Below, in pieces: positions 36,425 to 47,896 of a stretch of DNA of 64,000 nt. The stretch's first letter is position 1. The number at the start of each line of letters is the position of its first letter. The DNA lies in assembly GCF_049943335.1 (NCBI RefSeq), contig NZ_JBNFVY010000009.1, forward strand, positions 1-64,000, in the 5' to 3' direction. The translations under genes were made by a program, and so were the position numbers. This stretch comes from JBNFVY01 sp049943335. Its GTDB lineage: Bacteria; Pseudomonadota; Alphaproteobacteria; Rhodobacterales; Rhodobacteraceae. Below the pieces are notes generated by a model. It ran no database searches. It was given only the letters and a program-made list of their open reading frames with translations, and was not told the DNA's origin.

Positions 36425-36751
36425 TTATTGCTCGGCAGGCTCGGTTTTGGAAACCACGTTGGCCAATGTGCCCTTGATCACGCGCACTTTGACGCCATCG
36501 GCGATTTCGACTTCGATTTCGTTGTCGTCGCGCACTTTGGCGACCTTGCCGACGATCCCGCCCTGAGTCACGACCTGATCCCCGCGCCGCACTGCCTGCA
36601 CCATGGCCTGGTGATCCTTGGCCTTTTTCTGCTGCGGACGGATCAGCAGGAAATACATGATCGCAAAGATCAAAATCAGCGGCAGCATCTGGGCGATGAC
36701 ACCTCCCGAGGCGCCTCCGGCGGCCTGGGCGTAAGCGGGCGTAACAAGCAT
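36425..36751 (-). CDS. yajC: Preprotein translocase subunit YajC
   Basis: A 108-residue protein with one membrane helix (LPLILIFAIMYFLLIRPQQK, about 22-42) and the family motif RPQQKKAKDHQAMVQAVRRG, then the small beta domain (GDQVVTQGGIVGKVAKVRDD). YajC is an accessory partner of SecDF. It heads the secDF-ccm run. The ATG at 36751 gives the usual N-terminus. Confidence 0.95.
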   Translation of the reverse strand: MLVTPAYAQAAGGASGGVIAQMLPLILIFAIMYFLLIRPQQKKAKDHQAMVQAVRRGDQVVTQGGIVGKVAKVRDDNEIEVEIADGVKVRVIKGTLANVVSKTEPAEQ

Positions 36752-36842
36752 CAGCGAATCCTTCCTGAAGTCAGGGCGCACCGAACGGTGGCCCGAATTG
36801 GCGCGCACCCTATATCTGGCCCCCATTGTTGGCAAGCAAGGG

Positions 36843-36896
36843 GCTGCGCACATTTTTCGCCCCCGTTCAGCTGCGCACATTTTTCGCCCCCGTTCA
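36843..36896. repeat. Perfect 27-bp tandem duplication in the yajC / protease divergent promoter gap
   Basis: A unit beginning GCTGCGCACATTTTTCGCCC occupies 36843-36869 and is repeated exactly at 36870-36896. It lies between the divergent starts of yajC and the serine protease gene. Perfect identity suggests a recent duplication. Confidence 0.9.
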
Positions 36897-36944
36897 CGGG
36901 AATTTCGGTTGGCCGGGCCCGGGCTTCGGGGCAAAGTCGCCGCA

Positions 36945-37703
36945 ATGACCAAGCGATCCACACTATTCGCCCATTTCGCCCATTTCGCTCTGTGCCTTGC
37001 GCTGTTCGTTGTGGCCCCGGCCCCGGCCCGCGCCAACGATCCGAGCCCCCTGACCGACCGCCAGCATCAGGACTGGCGCGCCATAGGGCGGCTGAACTGG
37101 GCCGGCGGGCGAAACCGCGGCATGTGCACCGGCACGCTGATCGCGCCGGACGTGGTTCTGACGGCGGCCCACTGCCTGTACAAGAGCACCCCGAACGGCG
37201 CCCGGCTGGCCGAACCGGGGGATCTGATTTTCGCCGCCGGCTGGCTGCGCGGCAAACCTGTGGCCCATTCCGCCGCGGCCAGGACCTGGGTGCACCCGGG
37301 TTATCAGCAAAGCCAGAACCACATGATGCAGATCGGCTATGACCTTGGCCTGATCCGCTTGCAAACACCACTGGACCCGGCACTTGTCACGCCGTTGCCG
37401 GTGGCCACCGCGCCCGCGCCTGACCGCCCGCTGGCGCTGATCGGGTACCGCGGGGATCGCCCGCACATGCTGTCGGCCAGTTTCCGCTGCAACCTTCTGG
37501 GCGAAGACCTGCGTCTGATGGCTCTGGATTGCCCGGTGGTCGGTGGCAATTCGGGGGGGCCGATTCTCAGCCAGATTGACGGGGTTTGGCACGTGGTAGG
37601 CGTGGTGTCGTCGCGATCAAACCGGACCGGGCGCAAGCAACAACTCAGGTCGCTGGCCGCCCGCCCGGACGAACCATTCCTGAACAGTGTCCTCAACAAC
37701 TGA
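36945..37703 (+). CDS. Secreted trypsin-like serine protease
   Basis: A 252-residue precursor with signal peptide (cleavage likely after ARA at residue 30). The chymotrypsin-fold catalytic triad is visible: His76 in VLTAAHCLYK, Asp133 in IGYDLGLIRL and Ser203 in GGNSGGPILSQ. Cys61/Cys77 and Cys182/Cys196 are placed for disulfides. Likely acts in the periplasm or outside. The ATG at 36945 is chosen because it begins the signal peptide; upstream frame includes the 27-bp duplication. Transcribed away from yajC, with serS 69 bp downstream on the same strand. Confidence 0.92.
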   Translation: MTKRSTLFAHFAHFALCLALFVVAPAPARANDPSPLTDRQHQDWRAIGRLNWAGGRNRGMCTGTLIAPDVVLTAAHCLYKSTPNGARLAEPGDLIFAAGWLRGKPVAHSAAARTWVHPGYQQSQNHMMQIGYDLGLIRLQTPLDPALVTPLPVATAPAPDRPLALIGYRGDRPHMLSASFRCNLLGEDLRLMALDCPVVGGNSGGPILSQIDGVWHVVGVVSSRSNRTGRKQQLRSLAARPDEPFLNSVLNN

Positions 37704-37772
37704 AACCGGGGCTTCAAAAGCGCTGCGTTTTGCGGCATATGGCGCGGGCAAGTTCACCGCACGGGGCCCGAC

Positions 37773-39065
37773 ATGCACGACATCAAAGTGATCCGCGACA
37801 ATCCAGACGCCTTCGACGCTGCCATGGCACGGCGGGGCCTGTCGGGCATTTCGGCTGAAGTGCTGGCGATCGACGCTGCGCGGCGTGCCAAGATCCAGGC
37901 AGCCGAAGACGCCCAGGCCGAACAGAACCGCGCGTCCAAGGAAGTCGGCGCGGCCAAGGCCCGCGGGGACGAAGACGAATTCCAGCGCCTGCGCGCCCTG
38001 GTCGGCGAAAAGAAGGCCGAGGTCGCGCGCCTGAACGACGAAGCCAAGGCCGAGGATGAACGCCTGCGCCTGCGCATGTTGGAACTGCCCAATACCCTTT
38101 ATGATGATGTGCCGGACGGCGACGACGAAAACGACAACCTCGAGATCCACCGTTGGGGCACGCCGCCCAGCTTTGATTTCACCCCAAAAGAGCACTTTGA
38201 ACTGCCCGCGGTCCAGGACGGGCTGGATTTCGAAACCGCAGCCAAACTTTCGGGCAGCCGCTTTGTCTTGATGTCTGGCGGTGTGGCGCGTCTGCACCGC
38301 GCGCTGGCGCAGTTCATGCTGGACACCCATGTGGATCAACACGGCCTGACCGAAGCGATCACCCCGGTTCTGGTGCGCGACGAAATGATGTACGGCACGG
38401 GCCAATTGCCCAAATTCGGCGAAGACAGCTATCAGACCCGCGAAGGAATGTGGCTGATCCCCACGTCCGAAGTTACGCTGACCAACATCGTCAACGGCGC
38501 GACGCTCGCCGAAAGCGACCTGCCGCGCCGCTATTGTGCGCACACCCTTTGTTTCCGCTCGGAAGCGGGCAGTGCCGGGCGCGACACGGCCGGGATGCTG
38601 CGTCAGCACCAGTTCGAAAAGGTGGAAATGGTTTCGGTCGTTCACCCCGACGACAGCGATAGCGAACACCAGGCGATGACCACGCGCGCGCAGGCGATCC
38701 TTGAGGCGCTTGGTCTGCCCTATCGCACGGTCAAACTGTGTGCCGGCGACATGGGCGCCACAATGAAACGCACGCATGATATCGAAGTGTGGCTGCCCGG
38801 TCAGAACACTTACCGCGAAATCTCGTCGATTTCGACCGCTGGCGATTGGCAGGCGCGACGGATGAACGCACGCTTCAAGCCCGCCGCTGGCGGCAAGCCG
38901 GAATTCGTGCACACGCTGAACGGGTCGGGCGTGGCCGTGGGCCGCTGTCTGATCGCAGTGCTGGAAAACGGCCAGAACCAGGACGGATCGGTCACCCTGC
39001 CAGAGGTGCTGGCACCGTATCTGGGCGCCAAAAAGACCCTGTCCGCCGACGGCACCCTGCGTTAG
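37773..39065 (+). CDS. serS: Seryl-tRNA synthetase
   Basis: A 430-residue class II synthetase charging tRNA-Ser and tRNA-Sec. The N-terminal coiled-coil arm (about 25-105, KEVGAAKARGDEDEFQRLRA region) binds the tRNA. The catalytic domain has motif 2 AHTLCFRSEAGSAGRDTAGM followed by LRQHQFEKVEMV, and motif 3 GSGVAVGRCLIAVLENGQ. The start MHDIKVIRDNPDAFDAAM is typical. Confidence 0.98.
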   Translation: MHDIKVIRDNPDAFDAAMARRGLSGISAEVLAIDAARRAKIQAAEDAQAEQNRASKEVGAAKARGDEDEFQRLRALVGEKKAEVARLNDEAKAEDERLRLRMLELPNTLYDDVPDGDDENDNLEIHRWGTPPSFDFTPKEHFELPAVQDGLDFETAAKLSGSRFVLMSGGVARLHRALAQFMLDTHVDQHGLTEAITPVLVRDEMMYGTGQLPKFGEDSYQTREGMWLIPTSEVTLTNIVNGATLAESDLPRRYCAHTLCFRSEAGSAGRDTAGMLRQHQFEKVEMVSVVHPDDSDSEHQAMTTRAQAILEALGLPYRTVKLCAGDMGATMKRTHDIEVWLPGQNTYREISSISTAGDWQARRMNARFKPAAGGKPEFVHTLNGSGVAVGRCLIAVLENGQNQDGSVTLPEVLAPYLGAKKTLSADGTLR

Positions 39066-39132
39066 GTCAAAAAACCTGTTGAATTTGCCTGAATGGCTCG
39101 GAACCAAATCGGCCAGCAGGTATTGATCAGGT

Positions 39133-39882
39133 ATGCAACGCATGAAAGCCATACTGCTGTTTGTTGCCGCGCTCAGTTTCGCGGCGGCGCCATTCATGAC
39201 GACGGGGTTCGACGGATTCGACCCCACGCGTTATCCGATCCCGCAATATGACCCCCCGGTTCAGCCCGCCGGGTATGCATTTTCGATCTGGGGGATCATC
39301 TACGTCTGGCTTGTGATCCACGCTGGGTTCAGCCTGTTCAAACGGGATGTCGATCGCGATTGGGACGCACCGCGCTGGTGGCTGTTCGCGTCGCTGACTG
39401 TGGGAACCAGTTGGTTGTCGGTGGCCACGTTTTCACCGTTTTGGGCCACGGTTTTGATTTGGTTCATGTTGATCACAGCGCTTGTGGCCCTGTTTCGCGC
39501 GCCCGTGCGCGATCCGTGGCTTGGGGCCGCGCCCCTGGCGCTTTATGCCGGGTGGCTCAGCGCGGCCAGTTTGGTTTCTGTCGGCATGTTGGGTGCCGGG
39601 TACGGCGTGCTATTTGGACAGATCGGTTGGGCATATGCGTCGATCGTCGCTGCCAGCACCATCGCGATCTGCGTGCAACTGGCGCTTGGTCGCGCACCGC
39701 TCTACGGGGCTGGTGTGGTCTGGGGGCTGATCGCAATCGCTGTGCAGAACGGCGCCGAGCAGATCAGCGTGACGGTCATTGCCCTGTTGGGCGCAGCGTT
39801 GGTTGCAGCCGCCGCCCTAGGTACTGCGCGGCGCCCTAAGGGCGCGTCAACGCCCAACTCCAGCACCACCCAGCCCAAGTAG
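39133..39882 (+). CDS. TspO/MBR-like tryptophan-rich membrane protein
   Basis: A protein of about 249 residues with six to seven hydrophobic helices. PVQPAGYAFSIWGIIYVWLV near residue 45 resembles the PPGWAFAPVW-type entry motif of TspO-related proteins, and Trp residues are frequent at helix ends (DAPRWWLFAS, FSPFWATVLIWF). Proteins of this class bind tetrapyrroles or act as sensors; here the function is unknown. A second ATG at 39142 begins the hydrophobic N-terminus and could be the real start. It is a single gene after serS. Confidence 0.75.
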   Translation: MQRMKAILLFVAALSFAAAPFMTTGFDGFDPTRYPIPQYDPPVQPAGYAFSIWGIIYVWLVIHAGFSLFKRDVDRDWDAPRWWLFASLTVGTSWLSVATFSPFWATVLIWFMLITALVALFRAPVRDPWLGAAPLALYAGWLSAASLVSVGMLGAGYGVLFGQIGWAYASIVAASTIAICVQLALGRAPLYGAGVVWGLIAIAVQNGAEQISVTVIALLGAALVAAAALGTARRPKGASTPNSSTTQPK

Positions 39883-40203
39883 TCGACCAACCTGGTCGGC
39901 CAACACAAAAACAGGCTTTGACCGCTTCCCAAGCGCTGCACGACCGGCCCGGGGCAAGCGTATCGCGCCTGCCGCTGATGCTGGCCCGCAAGTTCTGGGC
40001 TGAACCCACGGGGCCGGAACGCTGCATCGATCCGCATCACCTCGGGCCCACGTCCGCTGACTGCGCGACAAATTTGCGGCCAACGTTTCGTCTAATGACG
40101 TTTGCGGCGTCGTCACCAGACAGCATTGACTTGGCTCATGTGAACAATTTCAAAACCATGCAATGATTGTTTCAGAAACGCGTTCAGTTTCGAGGAGAAA
40201 ACA
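39883..40203. other. 321-bp gene-free stretch before the VPLPA-CTERM gene
   Basis: No coding frame of known type. A weak hairpin (CGACCA/TGGTCG, 39884-39898) follows the TspO-like gene. A TTGACT at about 40127 could be a -35 element for the downstream gene, but no convincing -10 partner was fixed. AT content rises toward 40203. Confidence 0.35.
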
Positions 40204-40797
40204 ATGTCACTGAAACTCATTTCGATAGCTCTTTTAACAACCAGCCTTGCCGCACCTGCATCGGCTTCGCTGATAGAAACCTACCACTATTCCATTGGCG
40301 GATGGGACGGCACTGCCTCGCGGGTTGTGGGCTTTTTCTCGGGAACCGATCTCAATGGCGACGGGTTCCTGACGATTGACGCCCCGGACCCGGCCTCAAC
40401 CGCGTCCGAGGTGGACTACCTGTCGATCGGATTCCCGGGCAGCGCAGACTTCCCTGCCCTGTCGCTGTCTTCAGATCTGCAATTCGGTGTCGGATACCAG
40501 TTTTTCCCGGATTTCGGGGATTACGCACTTTCTTTCAGTTACGAATTGGGAACCTCTGATGGGTTTTCGATGGATTTCACGACCTTTGGCATGACCGAGA
40601 TTTCCGTCGGGATTTTCTCGACGGGTGGCGTGATGAGCTGGATCGATTATTCCGGATTGCCCGATGTGCCGGACACGATCTACAGGCTTTCGGCCGCGGG
40701 GGTGCCAAGCGTCAGCAAGGTTCCGCTGCCAGCCAGCTTGGCCCTGGGTGGGCTGGGGCTTGGGGCATTGGGGGCGCTGCGCTTGCGCAAGTCTTGA
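40204..40797 (+). CDS. VPLPA-CTERM sorting-domain secreted protein
   Basis: A 197-residue precursor with signal peptide (cleavage near ASA at residue 22). The mature part is beta-rich and acidic. The C-terminus has KVPLPASLALGGLGLGALGA followed by LRLRKS: the VPLPA motif, one membrane helix and a basic end, the tripartite signal recognised by the VPLPA-specific exosortase of marine alphaproteobacteria. Such proteins are processed at the inner membrane and often go to the cell surface or extracellular matrix. No exosortase or glycosyltransferase gene is adjacent. A GAGGAG site stands before the ATG. Confidence 0.9.
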   Translation: MSLKLISIALLTTSLAAPASASLIETYHYSIGGWDGTASRVVGFFSGTDLNGDGFLTIDAPDPASTASEVDYLSIGFPGSADFPALSLSSDLQFGVGYQFFPDFGDYALSFSYELGTSDGFSMDFTTFGMTEISVGIFSTGGVMSWIDYSGLPDVPDTIYRLSAAGVPSVSKVPLPASLALGGLGLGALGALRLRKS

Positions 40798-40820
40798 CGC
40801 AAAGGGCCGCGCTTGCCGGG

Positions 40821-43706
<2,886 letters not shown>

Positions 43707-43772
43707 ATGATACTGCCCCTGTTAACGGTCTAGAAATAGGCGAAGCGGGACGAGTCTCCAATAGAAAAATGA

Positions 43773-43787
43773 GAACTTAACATGAAC
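43773..43787. promoter_or_regulatory. LexA (SOS) operator upstream of uvrA
   Basis: GAAC-TTAACAT-GAAC on the plus strand, which is GTTC-N7-GTTC on the strand of uvrA, is the alphaproteobacterial LexA box with exact spacing. It lies 67-81 bp before the uvrA ATG and between uvrA and the divergent rhodanese gene. Confidence 0.85.
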
Positions 43788-43928
43788 ATTTGACATTGAG
43801 ACAAATTTTCTGCACCTGCGAAAGGGTTTACCGGATTACCCCTTGTCACATTCATTTCCCCGCATACATTGTGCGCAAACGCAGGTCGTCCCACGCATGT
43901 CATCCCACAGAGTCCTACGGAGCCATCG

Positions 43929-44297
43929 ATGCTGAACTTTCTGAACCCGCGCGCCGGTCACGGCGTGATGCACATGGCGGCCCAAGAGGCTATTGACGCC
44001 GCCGGCCGGGATGAAATCGTCCTGATCGACGTGCGCGATGGCAATGAACTGGCGGCGACCGGCAAAGCCAAGGGCGCGATCCACCTGCCCCTGATGTCGC
44101 TGCGTATGAAAGCAGATCCGCGCAGCCCCGAATGCGCCCCCGAACTGAAATCGAGCAAACCGCTGGTGCTTTATTGTGCAACTGGCGCGCGCAGCCATTC
44201 GGCGGGCGTCATGCTGCGCCAGTTCGGATACGAAGACGTGCGCAATATGGGCGGTATCCGCGATTGGGCCATGGCTGGCGGTGAATTGGAGCGCTGA
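43929..44297 (+). CDS. Rhodanese-like sulfurtransferase
   Basis: A 122-residue single-domain rhodanese. The active loop is LYCATGARSHSAGV with catalytic Cys83; other marks are LIDVRDGNELAATG, KGAIHLPL and GYEDVRNMGGIRDWAMAGG. It transfers sulfane sulfur; the acceptor is unknown. GGAG precedes the ATG by seven bases. It is divergent from uvrA and could share its promoter region. Ends at a good terminator. Confidence 0.93.
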   Translation: MLNFLNPRAGHGVMHMAAQEAIDAAGRDEIVLIDVRDGNELAATGKAKGAIHLPLMSLRMKADPRSPECAPELKSSKPLVLYCATGARSHSAGVMLRQFGYEDVRNMGGIRDWAMAGGELER

Positions 44298-44334
44298 GAC
44301 GCCCACCCGCTTGGCCTTTAGCGCAGGCCGCATG

Positions 44335-44362
44335 CCAAGGGCGCCAATTCGGCGCCCTTTTC
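44335..44362 (+). terminator. Rho-independent terminator after rhodanese gene
   Basis: AAGGGCGCC and GGCGCCCTT form a 9-bp stem with loop AATTC, followed by TTTTC. It may also serve lpdA from the other side, but the T-run is on the plus side. Confidence 0.85.
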
Positions 44363-44384
44363 GGTTGCCCGCCCGGGTGCAAAA

Positions 44385-45779
44385 TCAGATGTGCAGCGCC
44401 CTGCCGTAAGCGGCCAGCACGCTTTCGTGCATCATCTCGCTCAGCGTGGGGTGCGGGAAGACGGTGTTCATTAGCTCTTCTTCGGTGGTTTCCAATTGGC
44501 GGCCCACAACATACCCTTGGATCAGCTCGGTCACTTCCGCGCCGACCATATGTGCGCCCAAGAGTTCGCCCGTCTTGGCGTCGAACACGGTTTTGACCAG
44601 TCCTTCGGGTTCGCCCAGAGCGACGGCCTTGCCATTTCCGATGAACGGGAACTTGCCGACCTTGACGTCGAACCCGGCCTCTTTTGCCTTGGCTTCGGTC
44701 ATGCCGACGCTGGCAACCTGCGGCTGGCAATAGGTGCAGCCCGCGATTGACCCCGGTTTGATCGGGTGCGGATGGCCGCCCGCGATCAGCTCGGCCACCA
44801 TCACGCCTTCGTGGCTGGCCTTGTGCGCCAGCCAGGGGGCACCGGCGATGTCACCGATGGCGAACAGCCCTTCGATCCCGGTGCGGCAGAATTCATCCGT
44901 GACAACGTGGGTCCGGTCCAATTTGACGCCCAGATCTTCCAGCCCCAGACCTTCGACATTACCAACGATGCCGACAGCCGAAATCACCGTGTCGAATTCT
45001 TGCGTGGTGGTTTTGCCGCCCGCCTCGAGATGCGCCGTGACCTTGCCTTTGGCGCGATCCAGCTTGGTCACGGTGGTTTTTTCGAGGATTTTCATCCCCT
45101 GTTTTTCAAACTGTTTCTTCGCAAAGGCGCTGATTTCGGCGTCTTCTACGGGCAGCACGCGGTCCATCACCTCGACCACGGTCGTGTCGGCGCCCAGCGT
45201 GTTGTAGAAACTGGCGAATTCGATGCCGATGGCGCCCGAGCCGATCACCAACAGCTTTTTCGGCATCCGCTTGGGCGTCAGCGCATGGCGATAGGTCCAG
45301 ACCAAGTCGCCGTCCGCCTCGAGCCCCGGCAATTCGCGCGCCCGCGCGCCGGTGGCCAGAATGATGTGCTTGGCTGTCAGCTCTTGGGTGCCCTTGTCGG
45401 TTTTCACCGACACCTTGCCCTTGGCCGGGATCGTGGCTTCGCCCATGATCACCTCGGCCTTGTTCTTTTTCAGAAGGTGCTTCACGCCGCCTTCCATCTG
45501 TTTGGCCACCCCGCGTGAGCGTTTGACGACCGCACCCAGATCATAGTCCGGCTTGGCCGCTTTCAACCCGAAGTCAGCGGCGCGTTCGATCAGATGGAAC
45601 ACTTCCGAGGATCGCAACAACGCCTTTGTCGGGATACAGCCCCAGTTCAAACAGATGCCGCCCAGGTTTTCGCGTTCAACCACGCAGACCTTCAGGCCCA
45701 ACTGTCCGGCCCGGATCGCAGCCACATAGCCGCCGGGACCTGCCCCGATGACAACGACGTCAAATTGCTTGGCAGCCAT
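44385..45779 (-). CDS. lpdA: Dihydrolipoyl dehydrogenase
   Basis: A 464-residue FAD enzyme that reoxidises dihydrolipoyl groups of 2-oxo acid dehydrogenase complexes with NAD. FAD motif VVVIGAGPGGYVAAIRAGQL; redox disulfide GGICLNWGCIPTKALL (Cys43, Cys48); NAD motif VIGSGAIGIEFASFYNTLGA; C-terminal FPHPTLSEMMHES carries the His-Glu base pair. The ATG at 45779 has GGAGGAG five bases before it. No E1/E2 genes adjoin, so it may be a separate copy or a stand-alone lpd shared among complexes. Confidence 0.97.
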   Translation of the reverse strand: MAAKQFDVVVIGAGPGGYVAAIRAGQLGLKVCVVERENLGGICLNWGCIPTKALLRSSEVFHLIERAADFGLKAAKPDYDLGAVVKRSRGVAKQMEGGVKHLLKKNKAEVIMGEATIPAKGKVSVKTDKGTQELTAKHIILATGARARELPGLEADGDLVWTYRHALTPKRMPKKLLVIGSGAIGIEFASFYNTLGADTTVVEVMDRVLPVEDAEISAFAKKQFEKQGMKILEKTTVTKLDRAKGKVTAHLEAGGKTTTQEFDTVISAVGIVGNVEGLGLEDLGVKLDRTHVVTDEFCRTGIEGLFAIGDIAGAPWLAHKASHEGVMVAELIAGGHPHPIKPGSIAGCTYCQPQVASVGMTEAKAKEAGFDVKVGKFPFIGNGKAVALGEPEGLVKTVFDAKTGELLGAHMVGAEVTELIQGYVVGRQLETTEEELMNTVFPHPTLSEMMHESVLAAYGRALHI

Positions 45780-45900
45780 GCCTGCTCCTCCCGTGTTCAA
45801 GGTAGTTTGACGTTAAACTATCTTTGAAACGCAAGCAATCGGGCAAGCGATGCCCAGGCGCAAACCCCGCGATGTCCGCGATGCATGACTGTAGCGCGCG

Positions 45901-46473
45901 TCAGGCGCTCACCTGCTGCAGGACGTTCTCGTAACCGCCTTCGTCCAGAAACCGGCGTTCTTCGGCCGTCGTCGGGCGGCCAAGCGCGTCGTTGCGAAAA
46001 GGGAACCGGCCGAACTGGCGGATCACTTCGCGGTGGGCGCGGGCGTGGCGCAAGTTTTCCTCGCCCATGTCAGCCAGGCGTTCGTACACCAAACGCACGC
46101 AACGGTCCTGATCGGTCAGATTTTCCGAATGCATCAGGGGCAGGTAAAAGAACTGGCGCGCCGGGGCGTCAATTTTCAGATCCCAGCCTTTGGCAATGGC
46201 GGCCTTGGCAGCGGTGCGCGCGATCCCGTCAGCGGCAAAGGCCTTGCTTTGCCCGCGGAACATGTTGCGCGGAAACTGATCGAGCAAAATGACATAGGCC
46301 AGCGCCCCGGACGCATAGGTCAGCCACAGCGAATAGGCCCCGTCGCTGGCCTGCTCATAGGCCGCGCCGAAACGGTCGCGAATTTCGGCGTCCAGACTGT
46401 CGGGCGGGTTGTACCAGCCTTCCGGCCCGACCTCGTCCAGCCAAAAGGACAGAATTTCTGCCGAATCTGCCAT
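45901..46473 (-). CDS. DUF924 family protein
   Basis: A 190-residue cytoplasmic helical protein. The start EILSFWLDEVGPEGWYN and VILLDQFPRNMFRG, with FAADGIARTAA and FFYLPLMHSENLTDQDRCV, are the DUF924 signature. This family has a tetratricopeptide-like fold; its role is unknown. GGGAG lies before the ATG. It lies downstream of nothing recognisable and ends 120 bp before lpdA. Confidence 0.92.
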   Translation of the reverse strand: MADSAEILSFWLDEVGPEGWYNPPDSLDAEIRDRFGAAYEQASDGAYSLWLTYASGALAYVILLDQFPRNMFRGQSKAFAADGIARTAAKAAIAKGWDLKIDAPARQFFYLPLMHSENLTDQDRCVRLVYERLADMGEENLRHARAHREVIRQFGRFPFRNDALGRPTTAEERRFLDEGGYENVLQQVSA

Positions 46474-46587
46474 CGCCGCGCTCCCTTTTTCCGCCTTTTC
46501 TGTGCCCGCTGAAAAATCGTTGCAAAAGCGACAGATAAAAACAAGCGCGCTGAGGGAATTTGACTGTTTTGACCTTGCGCCCTGCGG

Positions 46588-47865
46588 TCACTGTTGCGCG
46601 GGGGACGCGCCTTGGTCGTCTGTGTCTGTTTCGGCCTGGTCGATGGCCCATTCCTGCGCCACTTCCATCGCCACGGGCGTGGCCGACGGCAAGATCGGCG
46701 CATAGCTGGCAGTATCTTCGACGGCCACCGATGGGCGCTGCGCCATTCGCCATGCCGCATAACCGGCCACGGCAAACATGAACCCTGCAATCACCACCCA
46801 GAACCCGCTCGGCCCGACCACCCCCATGAGCCAGCCGCTGATCAACGGGCCCAGGATGGCCCCCACGCCGTTCAGGAACAGCATCCCCGCCGAGGCCGAG
46901 GCCATATCGTCCGTCTCAAGGTGATCGTTGGCATGGGCCACGATCAGCGAATAGAGCGGGTTGGCCGCCCCCCCGGTCAGTGCCGCCGCCCCAAGGATGA
47001 TGACATAAGTGTTGGCCATGATCGCCCCGAACAGCGCCGCCGCCCCGCCCAACACGGCCACCACCATGATCAAGACGCGCCGGTCCATCCGGTCGGAAAT
47101 CCAACCGATCGGGAATTGCAGCGCCAGCGCACCTGCGTAGATCGCCGCCACCAGCGCCGAAATCTGCCCCACGCTCAGACCTGCCATCGCGCCGTAGACC
47201 GCCGCCATTCCGAACTGGGTCGAAAAAACGCCCCCCATCAGAAAGATGCTGACGCAGCCCAATGGCGAAATCGCATACAGCTCGCGCAGGGTCATCCGTT
47301 TGGTGGTCTCGAACGGCGGGGTCGGACTGACCGACAAAAGGATCGGCGCGAATGAAATCGACACCAGCACCGACGGGACAATGAACAAGATGAACCCTGA
47401 CGGCTCGCCTATGGCCACGATGCCTTGGGCCGCAATAATCCCAAGCGTCTGCACGATCATATAAAGAGACAGCGCCTTGCCGCGGGTTTCATTTGTCGCC
47501 GAATTGTTCAGCCAGCTTTCCGCCGTCACGTAGATCCCCGAAAAGCAAAAGCCGACGATCACGCGGAAGAGAACCCACGCCCAGGGCTGCACCACAGTGG
47601 GAAACAGGATCAAGGCGGCCGACACGAAAGACGCCAGCGCGGCGAAGACACGGACATGGCCCACGCGGCGGATCATTTCCGGCGTCAGGCGTGATCCGCC
47701 GAGAAACCCGACAAAATACGCCGACATGATCACTGACATCTGGCCGGTCGAGAACCCTTCAAGCGCACCGCGCACACCAAGCACAGTGCCTTGCAGGCCA
47801 TTGCCGACCATCAGCAGCAGCAGTCCGAGCAAAAGTGCCCATGATGTGGCGAGGACCTGAATCAT
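46588..47865 (-). CDS. MFS transporter
   Basis: A 425-residue protein with about twelve helices. GNGLQGTVLGVRGALEGFST near the start and GFCFSGIYVTAESWLNNSAT in the middle match the YcaD-type MFS family with sugar- or drug-like transporters; the substrate is unknown. A polar C-terminal tail follows the last helix. It lies 31 bp downstream of queA on the same strand, so it is probably co-transcribed. Confidence 0.9.
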   Translation of the reverse strand: MIQVLATSWALLLGLLLLMVGNGLQGTVLGVRGALEGFSTGQMSVIMSAYFVGFLGGSRLTPEMIRRVGHVRVFAALASFVSAALILFPTVVQPWAWVLFRVIVGFCFSGIYVTAESWLNNSATNETRGKALSLYMIVQTLGIIAAQGIVAIGEPSGFILFIVPSVLVSISFAPILLSVSPTPPFETTKRMTLRELYAISPLGCVSIFLMGGVFSTQFGMAAVYGAMAGLSVGQISALVAAIYAGALALQFPIGWISDRMDRRVLIMVVAVLGGAAALFGAIMANTYVIILGAAALTGGAANPLYSLIVAHANDHLETDDMASASAGMLFLNGVGAILGPLISGWLMGVVGPSGFWVVIAGFMFAVAGYAAWRMAQRPSVAVEDTASYAPILPSATPVAMEVAQEWAIDQAETDTDDQGASPAQQ

Positions 47866-47896
47866 GCGCCGACCCTGTGGCCAACAACGTCGCGCG

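Noticed and set aside
35672..36797. Plus-strand frame running from secDF antisense into the protease gene
   Set aside because: Only the part after 36945 has a signal peptide and protease motifs in its proper frame; the rest is antisense of secDF and yajC.
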